A stretch of DNA of 64,000 nucleotides. Source: Hesseltinella vesiculosa. Taxonomy: Eukaryota; Mucoromycota; Mucoromycetes; Mucorales; Cunninghamellaceae. Shown piece by piece: positions 46,405 through 57,401 of the stretch. Numbering within the stretch: the stretch's first letter is position 1; each line of letters begins with the position of its first letter. The notes under the pieces were generated by a model. That model was given only the letters and a program-made list of their open reading frames with translations. It ran no database searches and was not told the origin of the DNA. The stretch lies in contig MCGT01000002.1 in NCBI GenBank assembly GCA_002104935.1, positions 1,426,001-1,490,000 of the forward strand, given 5' to 3'. Made by a program: the position numbers and the translations under genes.

Positions 46405-49400
46405 ATGTCCTCTTCAACGGCAGCGACGAACCAACCGTCGCCAGCCTCCAATGCTGTACCAGGAACATGGGTGTCTTTGAAATCGTTTTTGACGGACGCG
46501 CCCACCTTGTACCAACAGAAACTGGAGCCCAATGATGAAAAACAGATTCTCACCAATTGTTACCGAGCTCTATGGAACAATAATCCTGAATGGTTACAGC
46601 GTTACTTCTTCAAGGAGGGCCTTTCTGATCAACAATCTCTTGCTCACCTCTTGGAAAAATACGATCTATTTGGCGATATTCGTGATGACGACGACCAAGC
46701 ACAAGTGCTGGCAAACAACTCTGATAATGAAATCGTCGATCCTACCAAAGATGAGCCGGAGTACTGGGAATCACAACGAGGCAAGCAATGTGGCCATTTA
46801 TTTAAAAAAGGCGAAACAGTCTATCGATGCAGGTAATCTTGTCCCATGGAAAACAACAAACACTTGACTAAACTGTTTAAAAATAGAAACTGTGGCCTTG
46901 ATGATACATGTGTCCTGTGCTCTCGCTGCTTCCATGCCACCGATCACGAAGGTCATGACGTCAAGATTTGGCTTGGCCAAGGTACAGGCGGCTGCTGTGA
47001 TTGTGGCGATCCCGAAGCTTGGAAAGTGCCTCTAGAATGTCGGATTCATTCGCTCCATGCCAAAGTCGACGACAAGGGGAGAAAGGTGGTCCTGCCGACG
47101 ATGGAGCCAAGAAGCAGCTTACCACAGCCACTCCTAGACGCAATGGACGACACCCTGCGAGTCGTCTTGGACTATCTACTCGAAACCTTTGCCACCTCGC
47201 CTGAAAAAGTCTCACCTGGCACTGTGGAGGAAGTGCTGCGTGACACCCAGGATTCCCATGCAGCGCTCAACATCCGACCACCCTCCCCCGACTCACACCT
47301 TCGCCGCACCTACGCCTGTGTCCTTTGGAACGACGAACGCCATTCGTTTGAACAAGTGATTGATATCGTCACCCGGTCCACCGGCAAATCTAAAGCCGAG
47401 GCCCAGAAGGACGCTGAGGCCGTCGACACCACTGGCCGACATGTCGTCTTCACCTCCGACGATATTCAAAAGGTCGCCCGCGTCGCCCAGCAAATCAACG
47501 GCATCAACCTCGCCGTCACCGTCCGATCGACCGAAAACACCCTCCGTGAAGACATCTGCGGCGTGCTCCTGGTGTGGCTCAAGAGCCTGATCTCCGGACG
47601 CCTGACGTTTTTCCATTCTGTTCAAGGTGGCTCCTCCATCCTGCGCGATGCCATTTGCAAGATCCTCTGTGAAGACTGGTGTCTCCCACCCAATCTTGCT
47701 GCCCTCTCCACTCGCTCTCGCCGTGAGCGACGCCCAGACAATGACGACACCAACGCCGACAGCCCCTACAGCGGCCCCGAGCTTGACATGACCGATGACG
47801 AAAACATCAATGAAGACGAAGCCGCCGCCATGGTGTTCATGCCCCCTCTGGATTTTTTGGACGATGAAATGGAAATGATCGACCCTGCCGATATCGAAGA
47901 AATCGTCAGCGACCACTCCGTCGATCCCGACGACATGAATGAAGACGACACCATGGACGACCCCACCGACATGGACTATGCTGATGAACATGACGCTGAT
48001 GACGATGATCCAATGGATTACCAATCCGCCGAAGACGCTACTGAATGGCTGCCTTCGCCCGTGCTGTCTAGAGACACTGCACATGACCTTGCCACCACGA
48101 CAGAAGCGGACGCCCCAACCACGCCGCGCCGCCGCCGCCGCTCCTCCTCCTCCTCGTCCACCTCCTCTAGCAACCCAATGGCCCGCGGGGTACCCAATCC
48201 CAGTCAGCTCTACCGCATCGGCCTACAGTCCATGTTTTCTGGCCCAGCCCATCCAAGCGAAGTGCTTGTTTCGACCCAAACTGACATATTCTCCAACCCG
48301 CGGCGCAGTACATCCTTACAAGGCAGCCAACACCGACGCCGCTCCTCTCAGAACAAACCTTGTTCCGACATCGTCGACCTCAGCTACGACTTGGACGCTT
48401 GGTTGGCCACGACTGAGAAGAAGGAGCAAATTGAAATCGAGATCAACCAAGCCTTGGGCATCCCTGTCCCGCCCCCCAGCCCCTCGTTCATGGAAACCAA
48501 TGCCCTGATGAAGAAGGAGTTCTCTCGCAAATTGCGCCTCGATTATCTCCTGCAATTCGATCTGCGCCTTTGGAAAATCGCCCGCACCTCCATCAAGGAT
48601 TTACTCATTGGCACCCTGATCTCCAACTTTGATTATCGCCCAGCTCTAGGTAACTCTTTTTATTTTTATTTCTTTTTTAGCTCATTTTTTTTTTTTTTCA
48701 ATAATCAACCTTAGGCATGCGCTATGTGCGTAATTATCCAGACTTGGTGGATGCATTCTTCTTCAAAGACCGTGAGCCCGAACACTCAATCAGCTCCCTG
48801 TCTGTCCAACTCTTGACTGTACCTACCGTGGCCTGGCTGCTGGTAAAGAAGTATCGCTTCTATGGTGTGGTGTGCTCGATCTTGTCCAACTTTTTCTTAA
48901 CCGATCATGTGCACATGATGCTACCCGACCACTACCGCCGTATGCAAGTCGACTGCCGCTCACGCTCCATCACACGCCATCGTTATGCCTTTACCTTTTT
49001 CGACCTGCGCTACGTGTTGAATGCAGATGCCGTCAAAACCGAAGTCACCAAGGACCCATTATACCTGCGATACATGGTAGACATGCTGTACCAATTCCAG
49101 GCAATGGATCCTCTGCAACGCCAGCGTGACACCCATGTCGAATACGAATCCAACTCCTGGGTCAGCGCATTCAACGTCACCTTGCAGATCGCCAAAATCT
49201 GCCACATGTTTGCCGAATGCTACTCACCTTCGCTGAATGGCTCGCCTATGCAATATGCCGACCGCCTCGAAACTGCTCGCCGCCTGTGTCGATCGATCTA
49301 TCGAGTGATACACGAAATCGCCCAGTGGGCTCCAGAAAAATCCACCGAACTGCAAAGCACCTTGGGCGATGCCTCAGCCGCCAACGACGGAGCTCCCCAG

Positions 49401-52400
49401 GTCCTTATCCGAGGCATTCAGCAGCAGATCTTCAAGACTATCAAAACCCCACACGCCGGTGACATTCAAGTGATTGAATACGATGTCACTCGGGAACCCG
49501 TCTCGTTCCACCACCCGTTCCACTGGCTGTTATCTGAGCTCTTGGAGCATGTCACCCTCCTCTCCGACGATGTGTTGGCTGACCTTGGCTGGCGTGGTGG
49601 CTTCAAACATATGATCCAACGTGCAGGCAACACTAGTAATGACCTTTTCTTGTCCTTGCTGGAGTATCCTCTGCGTACCATTGTGCTCTTGTCCCAAATC
49701 AACTGTGGCGTCTGGGTCCGCAATGGCTATGGCGTGCGCAACCAGGTAGAACGAGAAAAAAAAAAAAAAAAAAAAGGTCAGCCCTGACTCCCTTTTTTCT
49801 TTCTTTCTTGTATGATAGGCGCGAACTTACCGTGACATCAGTGTGCGTGGAAATACATATGACCGAGACATCTACTTGTTACAAACTGGCTTTGTGGCAT
49901 CGAACCCTGATCGATTACTGGTGACGATGTTGGACCGCTTCAAGCTATGGGAATGGTTCAGTGGCAAGATCGATCAGCATCCGTCCGATTATGAACCTTC
50001 ACAGCTGATTTACATGGTGGAAGAGTTCCTCAATCTCTTGGTGATCTCCGCCACCGAATTGGGTTACGCCTCGGCCATGTCGGTCCAGGATCACATTCGC
50101 CGCTACATCATTCAATACCTGGGTATCTCCGTCATGTCGCACTCTGAACTTGTCAAGCTTGTCCCTGAGCATCTGCATGAGCACGAGGCATTTGAAGCTA
50201 CGCTGCTGCAGCTGGCCACCTACAAACCACCCGATGGCCTGAACGACTATGGCACCTACGAGCTCAAGGATCAATACTACGACGAGCTGGATCCTTTCTT
50301 CTGGCACTTTACCCGCAACCATCGTGAAGAAGCATTTGATGCGCTGCGCAAGCACCGACCTCAACTGGCGAAAACCGACCCATCCTGGTCCTGGCTGACC
50401 TCCTCCTCAGCCTCAATGGATCCTTCCAAGAAAAAGCAAGTCAAGGAAGAGCTGCTTGTGATGCCCACCTTGCCCAAGATTGCATCGGGCCCATTCACTC
50501 GTCTTGGCGAGTTCCTTCATTCTCCGATTTTATGTCAGATCATCACTCATGCACTCTGGAACATGAAGGCACATACCATATCTCCCAGTGACACCATCTT
50601 GGAAACCGTCCTATACCTTGCCATGCTGGCGGTCCAGAATATTCAACAACGATCCTTGATCAAAGCCAAGGGCAAACAGCGAGCCGAAGAGAGCTCCTCT
50701 GCATCTGCGTCCGATGACATGGCCTATGCCTCTGGCACCACCAACTTTATCGACCATGCCATTCATGACACTTATGCTATCAAGATCAGCTCCAATGAAC
50801 GCGAACGGGTCACCCTCTTGACTGTGCTGCTGCGGTGCCTGAACGACAGCAACCTGGAGCACATCCACAAGCGCCTGTACTACATTGTCGATCACATCGA
50901 GCGCCATAGCAACAATGAATCCAAGCGAACCATTGACGACTGGCGCCAGGCGTACAAGGAAGCTCACGTCCTTGCCCAAGAATCTGCAAGTAATGCTCAA
51001 TCCGAATACGAACGCAAAAAGGCCGCTGCCAAGGCCCGTCAAGCTGCCATCATGTCCCAATTCGCTCAAGCTCAGTCTCAATTCCTCTCACAGCATGGTG
51101 ACCTGTACGAAGATGCCGAAGACGACAATCTCTCACCAGAGGAACGTCAGCAGGATCCAGCTGCAATGGATTATAAAAACCTGGCTGAAGGTAAAAAAAA
51201 AAGAATAGATATAAAACAAAACACCAGCTTTACAATGCCTCTGACCCTGCTCTCTCTTTCTCTCTCTCTCGTTCAACCTCCTCTCCGTTTGCTAGGTGAT
51301 CAAGCTGAAGTTCAACGCATGTGTCACTTCCCTTCTGGCACTTGTATTGTTTGTCAAGAGGAACTCAACCGCAGCGGCAGCATCTATGGTATGCTAGGTC
51401 TCGTCCAACACTCACACGTCCTCCGCCATACACCCTTCAAGCAAGCCGAAACCCTTGAAGACATCTGCGACACTGCCCAAGGCAAGAACTCTGCAACGAA
51501 CCGCATGGAAGCCTCACGCGGCCCCAAACCCGAACTGCATGGCTTTCCCGTCGATGCCAATACCTCTGGCCTACATGTTTCGTCCTGTGGCCACTTGATG
51601 CATGCCGAATGTTTTGAAAATTACCAAGCTTCGGTTGAACACGATACACGCTTCGTCGCTTACACCCCCCTGATCACCCGCCGCCGTTTCCTGTGCCCTC
51701 TGTGCAAAGCACTAGGCAACATCTTGCTGCCCATCTTGTGGAAAGGAAAACCCGAGTCGTACCCAGGCGTTGTCCAACCCCACACCGACTACACCACCGT
51801 CAAGGATCAATTGACCACCGCCTATGGGGAAATCCGTGAAACTCTGCTAAACCAAGATCCCACCGAGCATATCCCAGGCGCCTACCATGGCACCCGCGCT
51901 GCTGCTGCCACCTCTCCATCCACCTCCCCTGCAAACGACAATGTCACCCAGGAAAACGACGGCCAGACTACTGCCCCGGCTCGACCTGAGTTTGCTGCGC
52001 TTGCCAATATGTCACCCACCACAGCAGATGCGCTGCTGACCGCCTTGGACAGTCTTTTGGACAGTCCTCACCGCCAACCCCATGCACTGGAAGCGCTCCG
52101 TGGTATCTACACCCAGCTTCTCAACACGTTCAAGATGACGGCCGCCAACAATAGTCAACGCATGATCCTCAGCCTCATCGATCTCAAGCAATCCATTGTT
52201 CAGCTCTTTGACATGTACGCCTACACCATTGCTGCCATTGAAATCGCCCAACGCGGCCAACAACAAAGCACACGTGACGTCACCGTCGAGCACACCGGCC
52301 TCTTCCTTGATGATATCTCGGCCCAGAACCAGACCCTGCTCAAGATCCTGGCGTTCACCATGGAACTTCTACCACGCATCATGGAGTATGGCTGGCTCAC

Positions 52401-53880
52401 TGAGGAAAAACACCTGCTGCAGCGTGTTGCCATGGGCAATCTGTACCCACTGCTCTACCCCGAGCCACCCAGCTTGTCGCCCCTGCCTGGTTTCTCCGAC
52501 AGCTCCATCCAGCCGCTGCTCTGCGACGACCCGTTCCGTGTGATGACCAGCACCGGCTTTTCCCTGGCTCCCTCTGCTGTCGACCCTCACCACCTGATGC
52601 ACCTGATGTTGCTGGCCGAAATCACAAAGGCCATCGTCGGCCTGATGCAGTCCCTGACCGGCAGCGAAGTGTTGGAAGAAGAACGTGTGCAATCAGCGCT
52701 TGCCCAAGTCCTGAGCTTTGAGCAAGACCACGTCGTCGACGACCCCGCCAACCCCACCATCATGGCTATGCAGCAACTGGCCGAGCAAGTCATGACCTAT
52801 TTGTCTGTGCCCCAAGCGTTCACTCAGCAGTTTTTGACCCAGATCCCCGGAGCAAACACTGGCCTCTTTGGTGAAAAAAGTGGTGCCGTCGTGTTGGTGG
52901 CGCTCGTGCGCACCTTTACCCTTCCGTTCCTGCGCAAGTGCTTGCTGCTGATGGTTGCCCAGCATGGTTATGTGCCTCCTCTGCCTGACACTGACATCGC
53001 CATGGCCGCCCGCGCCTCACCTCTGGATGCCGAATACGATCGCCTGCTGACTGTGCTGCGCTTGCCCTCTTTTGACAAGCTGATCCAACTCTCTGAGTGT
53101 GAGCTATCCATGGTCAGCCGCTGGTGCCAGCACTATTACATGTACTCCATGCGCGAAGGTGAATCCAAGGTAACCAGCAGAAAATAACTTTTTCGAAATC
53201 AACATGGCCGAGGCTGATCTCGCCTTTTCTTTAGGTCCCAACGTCTGCTGCTCTGACAACAGTGGCTCCCGACTATGCACGTCTGCTACGCTTGCAACTG
53301 AACCTCCCCACCCCCTTCTCGTTGGTGACGCTGCCCTACCGAATGGATCAATTGCTCGAGGAAAGCTCACGCCGCATCTGCCGCAACTGTAAGACGGTAC
53401 CCGAGGACCCTGCTTTGTGTCTCTTTTGTGGTACCATAGTTTGTGGCCGGCGCTTCTGCTGCATGCAAGACAGCCAAGGTGAATGCAATCTGCATATGCG
53501 AGCGTAAGTTTTAAAAAAAAAAATAAGGCGATCACTCATCTGTTCATGATAGATGCGGTGGCGAAGTTGGTCTCTATATGGTGATCAAGGAATGTCTTAT
53601 CCTACTGCTACATGACAATGGTGGTACTATTATGAGTGCTCCCTATTTGGACTCCCATGGTGAAGCCGATATCTTTTTGAAGTAAATCCATGCCACGACA
53701 AAAAACGAAACCTGCGGCTGACTTTTTTTTTTTTTTTTAACTAGACGAGGGGCACCGCAGTACTTGAATATCAAACGATACGAGCAGCTACGACAATTGT
53801 GGCTAACGCATTCTATCCCTGCCTTTGTGCGGCGACGTATGGAAGTGTCTCATACGTACCAACGATGGGAAACCTGGTAG
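46405..53880 (+). CDS. UBR1: E3 ubiquitin ligase UBR1 (N-recognin)
   Basis: Recognises destabilising N-terminal residues and targets proteins to the proteasome (Arg/N-degron pathway). Eight exons (46405-46832, 46887-48649, 48715-49745, 49819-51190, 51296-53169, 53235-53503, 53553-53681, 53745-53880) code 2333 residues, longer than the usual 1800-2000. The UBR box lies at about 125-205 (QCGHLFKKGETVYRCRNCGL, TGGCCDCGDPEAWK). A ClpS-like domain follows (YACVLWNDERHSFEQVIDIV). An Asp/Glu-rich insertion at about 455-535 (DDTMDDPTDMDYADEHDADD) and a Ser/Arg-rich stretch add length. A RING-H2 domain near 1540-1650 reads CIVCQEEL, SSCGHLMHAECF and FLCPLCKALGN. The C-terminal autoinhibitory UBLC domain includes CRNCKTVPEDPALCLFCGTI and ends QRWETW. 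All introns are GT-AG and phases agree. Start is the first Met of a Ser/Thr-rich N-terminus. Confidence 0.95.
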
Positions 53881-54155
53881 ATCTTTGTTTTATATTTATA
53901 ACTTTCCAATTTTCTTTCCCTCTCTCTGGATTCCCCCCTGTCTTTGTTCTCTTGTGCATTTCACCAATTTGTTGCATCTATTTATTCTTTATATCTGTAA
54001 TACAAGTAACTGTATCCAGCATGACACTAAAGGGGGATACTGGGAGCCAAAAAAAAAAAAAAACCAGAAAAGTCTGGCTTTTTTTCATGCGCCACTTTTT
54101 TTTTTTTTTTTTTTTTGCTTGTTGCTTTCCAATTACAATCCACAAAGCATTGATC

Positions 54156-54711
54156 ATGGCGAAAAAAAAGAATACTTCATCAACGAAAAAGAATGAGCCA
54201 GTAAAGCCAGCCGAATCACAAAAACCTGCAGCCACCACAGACGAGATCGATGACATTTTTGCCAGCAAAGGCTCGAAGAAGGAAAGCAAACAAGATGCTC
54301 CCAAGGATCAAACACAAGACAATGATACAAAGGACAATGCTGATGATGGCAAGGTAGAAGAAGTGGTGTTTGCTGAGCTAGCTGCTGTCAAGTCGCTTAA
54401 GCGCAAGCAGCCTTCCGCGCCCAGCCCTGAAGCCAACACCTCGATTGCCACTGACGATACTTTTGCTGACTCTCGAGGCAAGAAAGCCAGTATGTCTCAC
54501 CTATCTGTTTTACAGACGACTTTATACTGATTGATTTTTCTGTGTTAGAGCGCCTCACTGACGACGGTTATCCTCTGTATGATGTCAAGGATTTGAGGAT
54601 AGGTGAAGGTGAAGACACGCCTGACTGTCCGTTCGACTGTCAATGCTGTATGTACACAAAGGTATGCCACGGCCATGTCCTCACTCCTTTTGTTTTATTA
54701 CAGGTTTCTAA
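54156..54711 (+). CDS. DUF1764-family protein
   Basis: Three exons (54156-54489, 54549-54647, 54704-54711) code 146 residues. The N-terminus is Lys/Ser-rich. The middle holds DEIDDIFASKGSKK, the family's usual DDIF motif. The C-terminus reads FADSRGKKAERLTDDGYPLY, IGEGEDTPDCPFDC and QCCF followed by the stop. The final exon is just 8 nt (GT TTC TAA). Using the GTATGT donor at 54648 restores the CPFDCxCCF ending expected of DUF1764 proteins, whereas reading through would add an unrelated tail. At the exon 1/2 join, A plus AG gives Lys before RLTDDGYP. Function is unknown; basic composition suggests a nuclear or nucleolar location. It lies about 275 bp after UBR1, same strand. Confidence 0.82.
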
Positions 54712-54978
54712 ACACGTCGTTGCCTGGCCATTCCACCAAAAGCCACTCATTCATCACACACGCATACACATTATTTGCGCCTAGAGGCTGCACGACATTT
54801 GTAGGTCCTGATACTGCTTCTATCCATACTCGTCACCTTAATTTCTGTAGATTATTTTTAATTAAAGCAAATCTTGAGCTCGTATGAATGAGTACAACGC
54901 GATGCAAAAAAAAAAAAAAAAAGGCTGCGGTGTTTTCCTGCTTTTTGTTCTCTTTAATTTCCAGGTGGCCAATGCAAC

Positions 54979-55701
54979 ATGAATCAAGGATGTCATTCCA
55001 CTGAGGCGACAGAAAACGATACAATTTCGCACTCGACATTGGCAAGTAAGAAAAACACAACGAATCCGTCACAATCGCTAGGCGATGCCGTCATGATTTC
55101 ACCCACTGATGGCCAATCATGGATACAACAGTATCAAGCGTCTGAGCATGCGTTCTTTTCATCACTACCGGTGGGTGACTTTCAAGATTGCTACATGTAT
55201 GGTGAAGTGGCGTTTTGCCTTGCTGGCCTGAAACCCGTGGTGTTGATAGACCTACCCCCAGCACTGGAGAAGCAGTATGTAGCGACGGTGCTGGACCCGT
55301 GGATCCAAGCGTTTAACGGCGCCCACCGCCAGCAACAGCAACAGTGGCAACGGCTGCAGAGGCGCCTTTTGACACCAGAGATGCATGGCATGATGGTCAC
55401 CTTTTTGCTTGGCCCCCATACCCCTACAGCCGTTAGCAACCAACTTCAACATACCAGCATCGACTCGGAACAAGCGCTTGCCAGCCTGCTCGACTACCCA
55501 GGACATCTCCCTGCTAATGCACAGCAGCTGCAGACGATGCTAGAAGTGGCGTATTTCAACAAGGCAAACCACCAACTCCTGACCACCTTTGCCTGCCAGC
55601 AACCTGAAACTCCCCTTGTGCAACGCCATTTTGACCAATATGCAACTGTCATGAAATCTTTTGGGCTTGACATTGGCCTAGTCATCCGATCTCCCATCTA
55701 A
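54979..55701 (+). CDS. hypothetical protein of 240 residues
   Basis: A single open frame that I do not recognise. The N-terminal 45 residues are Ser/Thr/Asn-rich. From DGQSWIQQYQASEHAFFSSL onward it looks like a folded helical domain: CYMYGEVAFCLAGLKPVVLI, DLPPALEKQYVATVLDPWI, a Gln-rich patch (RQQQQQWQRLQRRL), HGMMVTFLLGPHTPTAV, and QLLTTFACQQPETPLVQRHF before the end. It is balanced in composition and clearly coding-like. A CAG 14 bases before the ATG, after a T-rich tract, resembles a splice acceptor, so an upstream 5' UTR or short coding exon may exist. No catalytic motif stands out. Confidence 0.65.
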   Translation: MNQGCHSTEATENDTISHSTLASKKNTTNPSQSLGDAVMISPTDGQSWIQQYQASEHAFFSSLPVGDFQDCYMYGEVAFCLAGLKPVVLIDLPPALEKQYVATVLDPWIQAFNGAHRQQQQQWQRLQRRLLTPEMHGMMVTFLLGPHTPTAVSNQLQHTSIDSEQALASLLDYPGHLPANAQQLQTMLEVAYFNKANHQLLTTFACQQPETPLVQRHFDQYATVMKSFGLDIGLVIRSPI

Positions 55702-56321
55702 TGCCATCGGTGTTCTCTTCGTTTTTTTTTATGATTCCAAATTTTTTTTTCCACGGTACTCCCACATTATTTTTCCAAAAATAAAATAGGAGCAACACTT
55801 GACATCTAGAAAACACACGAGGTCCCCCCCCTCTCTCGTCAGGTAACTGGATCCGTTTTGATTGGATAAGAGCTTGGACGATGATGCCATCCTCCCCTGG
55901 CTGAAAGAAATTTCTGCAATACGGTACACGTTGATGCTTTGCATGGCGATGCATTTTATACGTAATTCACTTGAGTACAGCTATGTATAGTGAAGACGTA
56001 GACATAGACATAAAATGGATAAAATAAAAAAAGAGGGAGGCAGAGACCCACTTGAAGAGGAGCCCCTCCTCTTGACTGGTCATTTCGCTTGTCATTTTTC
56101 TAATTTTTACCCTGAGCCTCATGTGAGGTTTATCCCTCCCCTTCCCCTTCATCAAACCCTTGCTTTGCAAATAAACGTATTTTTTTTTTCTATTTCAGTG
56201 GTTCATTTCTGACGCCGTAAAACAATAAGATGATGCAGGTGCCAAGACGGCGATAAAAAAAAAATGGGAATCAAAAAAGGGGGGGGGGAGTCTTTATTGC
56301 TACAGAGATTGGTTATTATTT
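55702..56321. other. tail-to-tail intergenic region
   Basis: About 620 bp between two convergent hypothetical genes. A/T and G runs, and no coding signal. Confidence 0.55.
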
Positions 56322-56912
56322 TCATATGTATTGTGCATCAATGATATCGGTACGCAGATGATTACGGTTGCCATCACGGTACCTAAGCATGTAACGACCA
56401 TCAGGTAACTTGATATAAAAATTAGAGTAAGGAAAGTTGTTGGGTTGGCAGTAGGTAGGGCTGTATGGGGGGATGACAAGCTTGTTTGGTTGCTGGACTG
56501 GGGGTTCCCACTGGCTGGATTTTCGTAGTCGTTTGTTTTTGTTGGTGGGATGAGGTTGTGGAGAAGGCTGAGAAGGGCCGCCGTTGAAGGTGTAGAGACT
56601 TGATTGAGGCAGATACGATGCATGGGAATAACAAGAGTGGGGATGATACCGGTGATCAGAGGGGTATGGTGACGAGGGCTCGCTATCAAATGGAGGTGGG
56701 GTCCACATCTCTTCATTGTCTAGAGAGGTACTGGTACCAGAGGTGGTGGAGGCCCTAGAGGTGTTAGTGAGGATGGATGGTGGGGAGAGGGTGGAGATGC
56801 GATGAAAAAGTTTGGACATACGCTTCCAGAGCTGGCCAATCGGTCGTTTCTTTTCCGTGAGTGCATCAGTATCCCATGTGTTTGAACAAGAGTATGTCGA
56901 GGTTGTTAACAT
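56322..56912 (-). CDS. hypothetical low-complexity protein of 196 residues
   Basis: One frame starting MLTTSTYSCSNTWDTDALTE. It is rich in Ser, Pro, Thr, Asn and Tyr (TNTSRASTTSGTSTSLDNEE, PSSPYPSDHRYHPHSCYSHA), with a short more ordered end (FYIKLPDGRYMLRYRDGNRN). The C-terminal LPDGRYMLRYRDGN part looks like a beta hairpin and could be the conserved piece. A TSTSLDNEE motif and several SP sites suggest a phosphorylated regulatory protein. I do not recognise a family. Upstream Met codons extend the frame into a hydrophobic leader (FLSLLFSLLSFYLS), so a signal-anchor form starting at about 56969 is possible. Confidence 0.5.
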   Translation of the reverse strand: MLTTSTYSCSNTWDTDALTEKKRPIGQLWKRMSKLFHRISTLSPPSILTNTSRASTTSGTSTSLDNEEMWTPPPFDSEPSSPYPSDHRYHPHSCYSHASYLPQSSLYTFNGGPSQPSPQPHPTNKNKRLRKSSQWEPPVQQPNKLVIPPYSPTYCQPNNFPYSNFYIKLPDGRYMLRYRDGNRNHLRTDIIDAQYI

Positions 56913-57401
56913 TCGCTTTGGGCTTAAATAAAAAGAGAGGAGGGAGAAAAGCAAGGAAAGAAAAATCAAAAATTGGCAAAAAGAGAAATAAAAATGCGGA
57001 AGAGGAGGAATGCGTTTTGTCTATGCTGACAAAAAGTTGGCTGAAAAAAAAAAACGAAAACCCAGGGGTTGGGCTTGACAAGTTGGTTCAAAGATGAAGA
57101 TGAAAAAAAAGGAGGAACGAGAAGGAAGGAAAGAGAGAGATCAAGCTGCTTGAAATAAAGCTTTGCAAACGACTAAAATGGAAAAGGCTTTAACTTTGGT
57201 AAAAGTTTAATGTTCAACAAAAAAAAAAATTTAACGCAATGGATCGCCCATTCAACTTTTTTGCTGCTCATCCTTTTTACAGCAAGAATCAGGAGGGGGG
57301 AACAGACCACCGAGGACGAGGACGGATGAGTACAGGTTTTATAAACAAAAAAAAACAAACTTATTCTACAATAGTCTAAAGAGGGTGATGGTGAGGGGCG
57401 T
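56913..57401. other. intergenic region, no gene seen
   Basis: Purine-rich on the plus strand (GA-rich, 56930-57150), which is a pyrimidine-rich leader for the minus-strand hypothetical gene. Its left part is the promoter of that gene and its right part is the 3' flank of mitochondrial IF2. Confidence 0.55.

Noticed and set aside
47293..48084. 263-codon minus-strand frame opposite UBR1
   Set aside because: It mirrors the acidic, codon-biased part of UBR1. Val/His/Gly-rich composition is typical of an antisense shadow.
54648..54784. Read-through extension of the DUF1764 protein (MYTKVCHGHVLTPF and further)
   Set aside because: The GTATGT donor and TTACAG acceptor give the expected CPFDCQCCF ending, so the extension is treated as intron plus 3' UTR.
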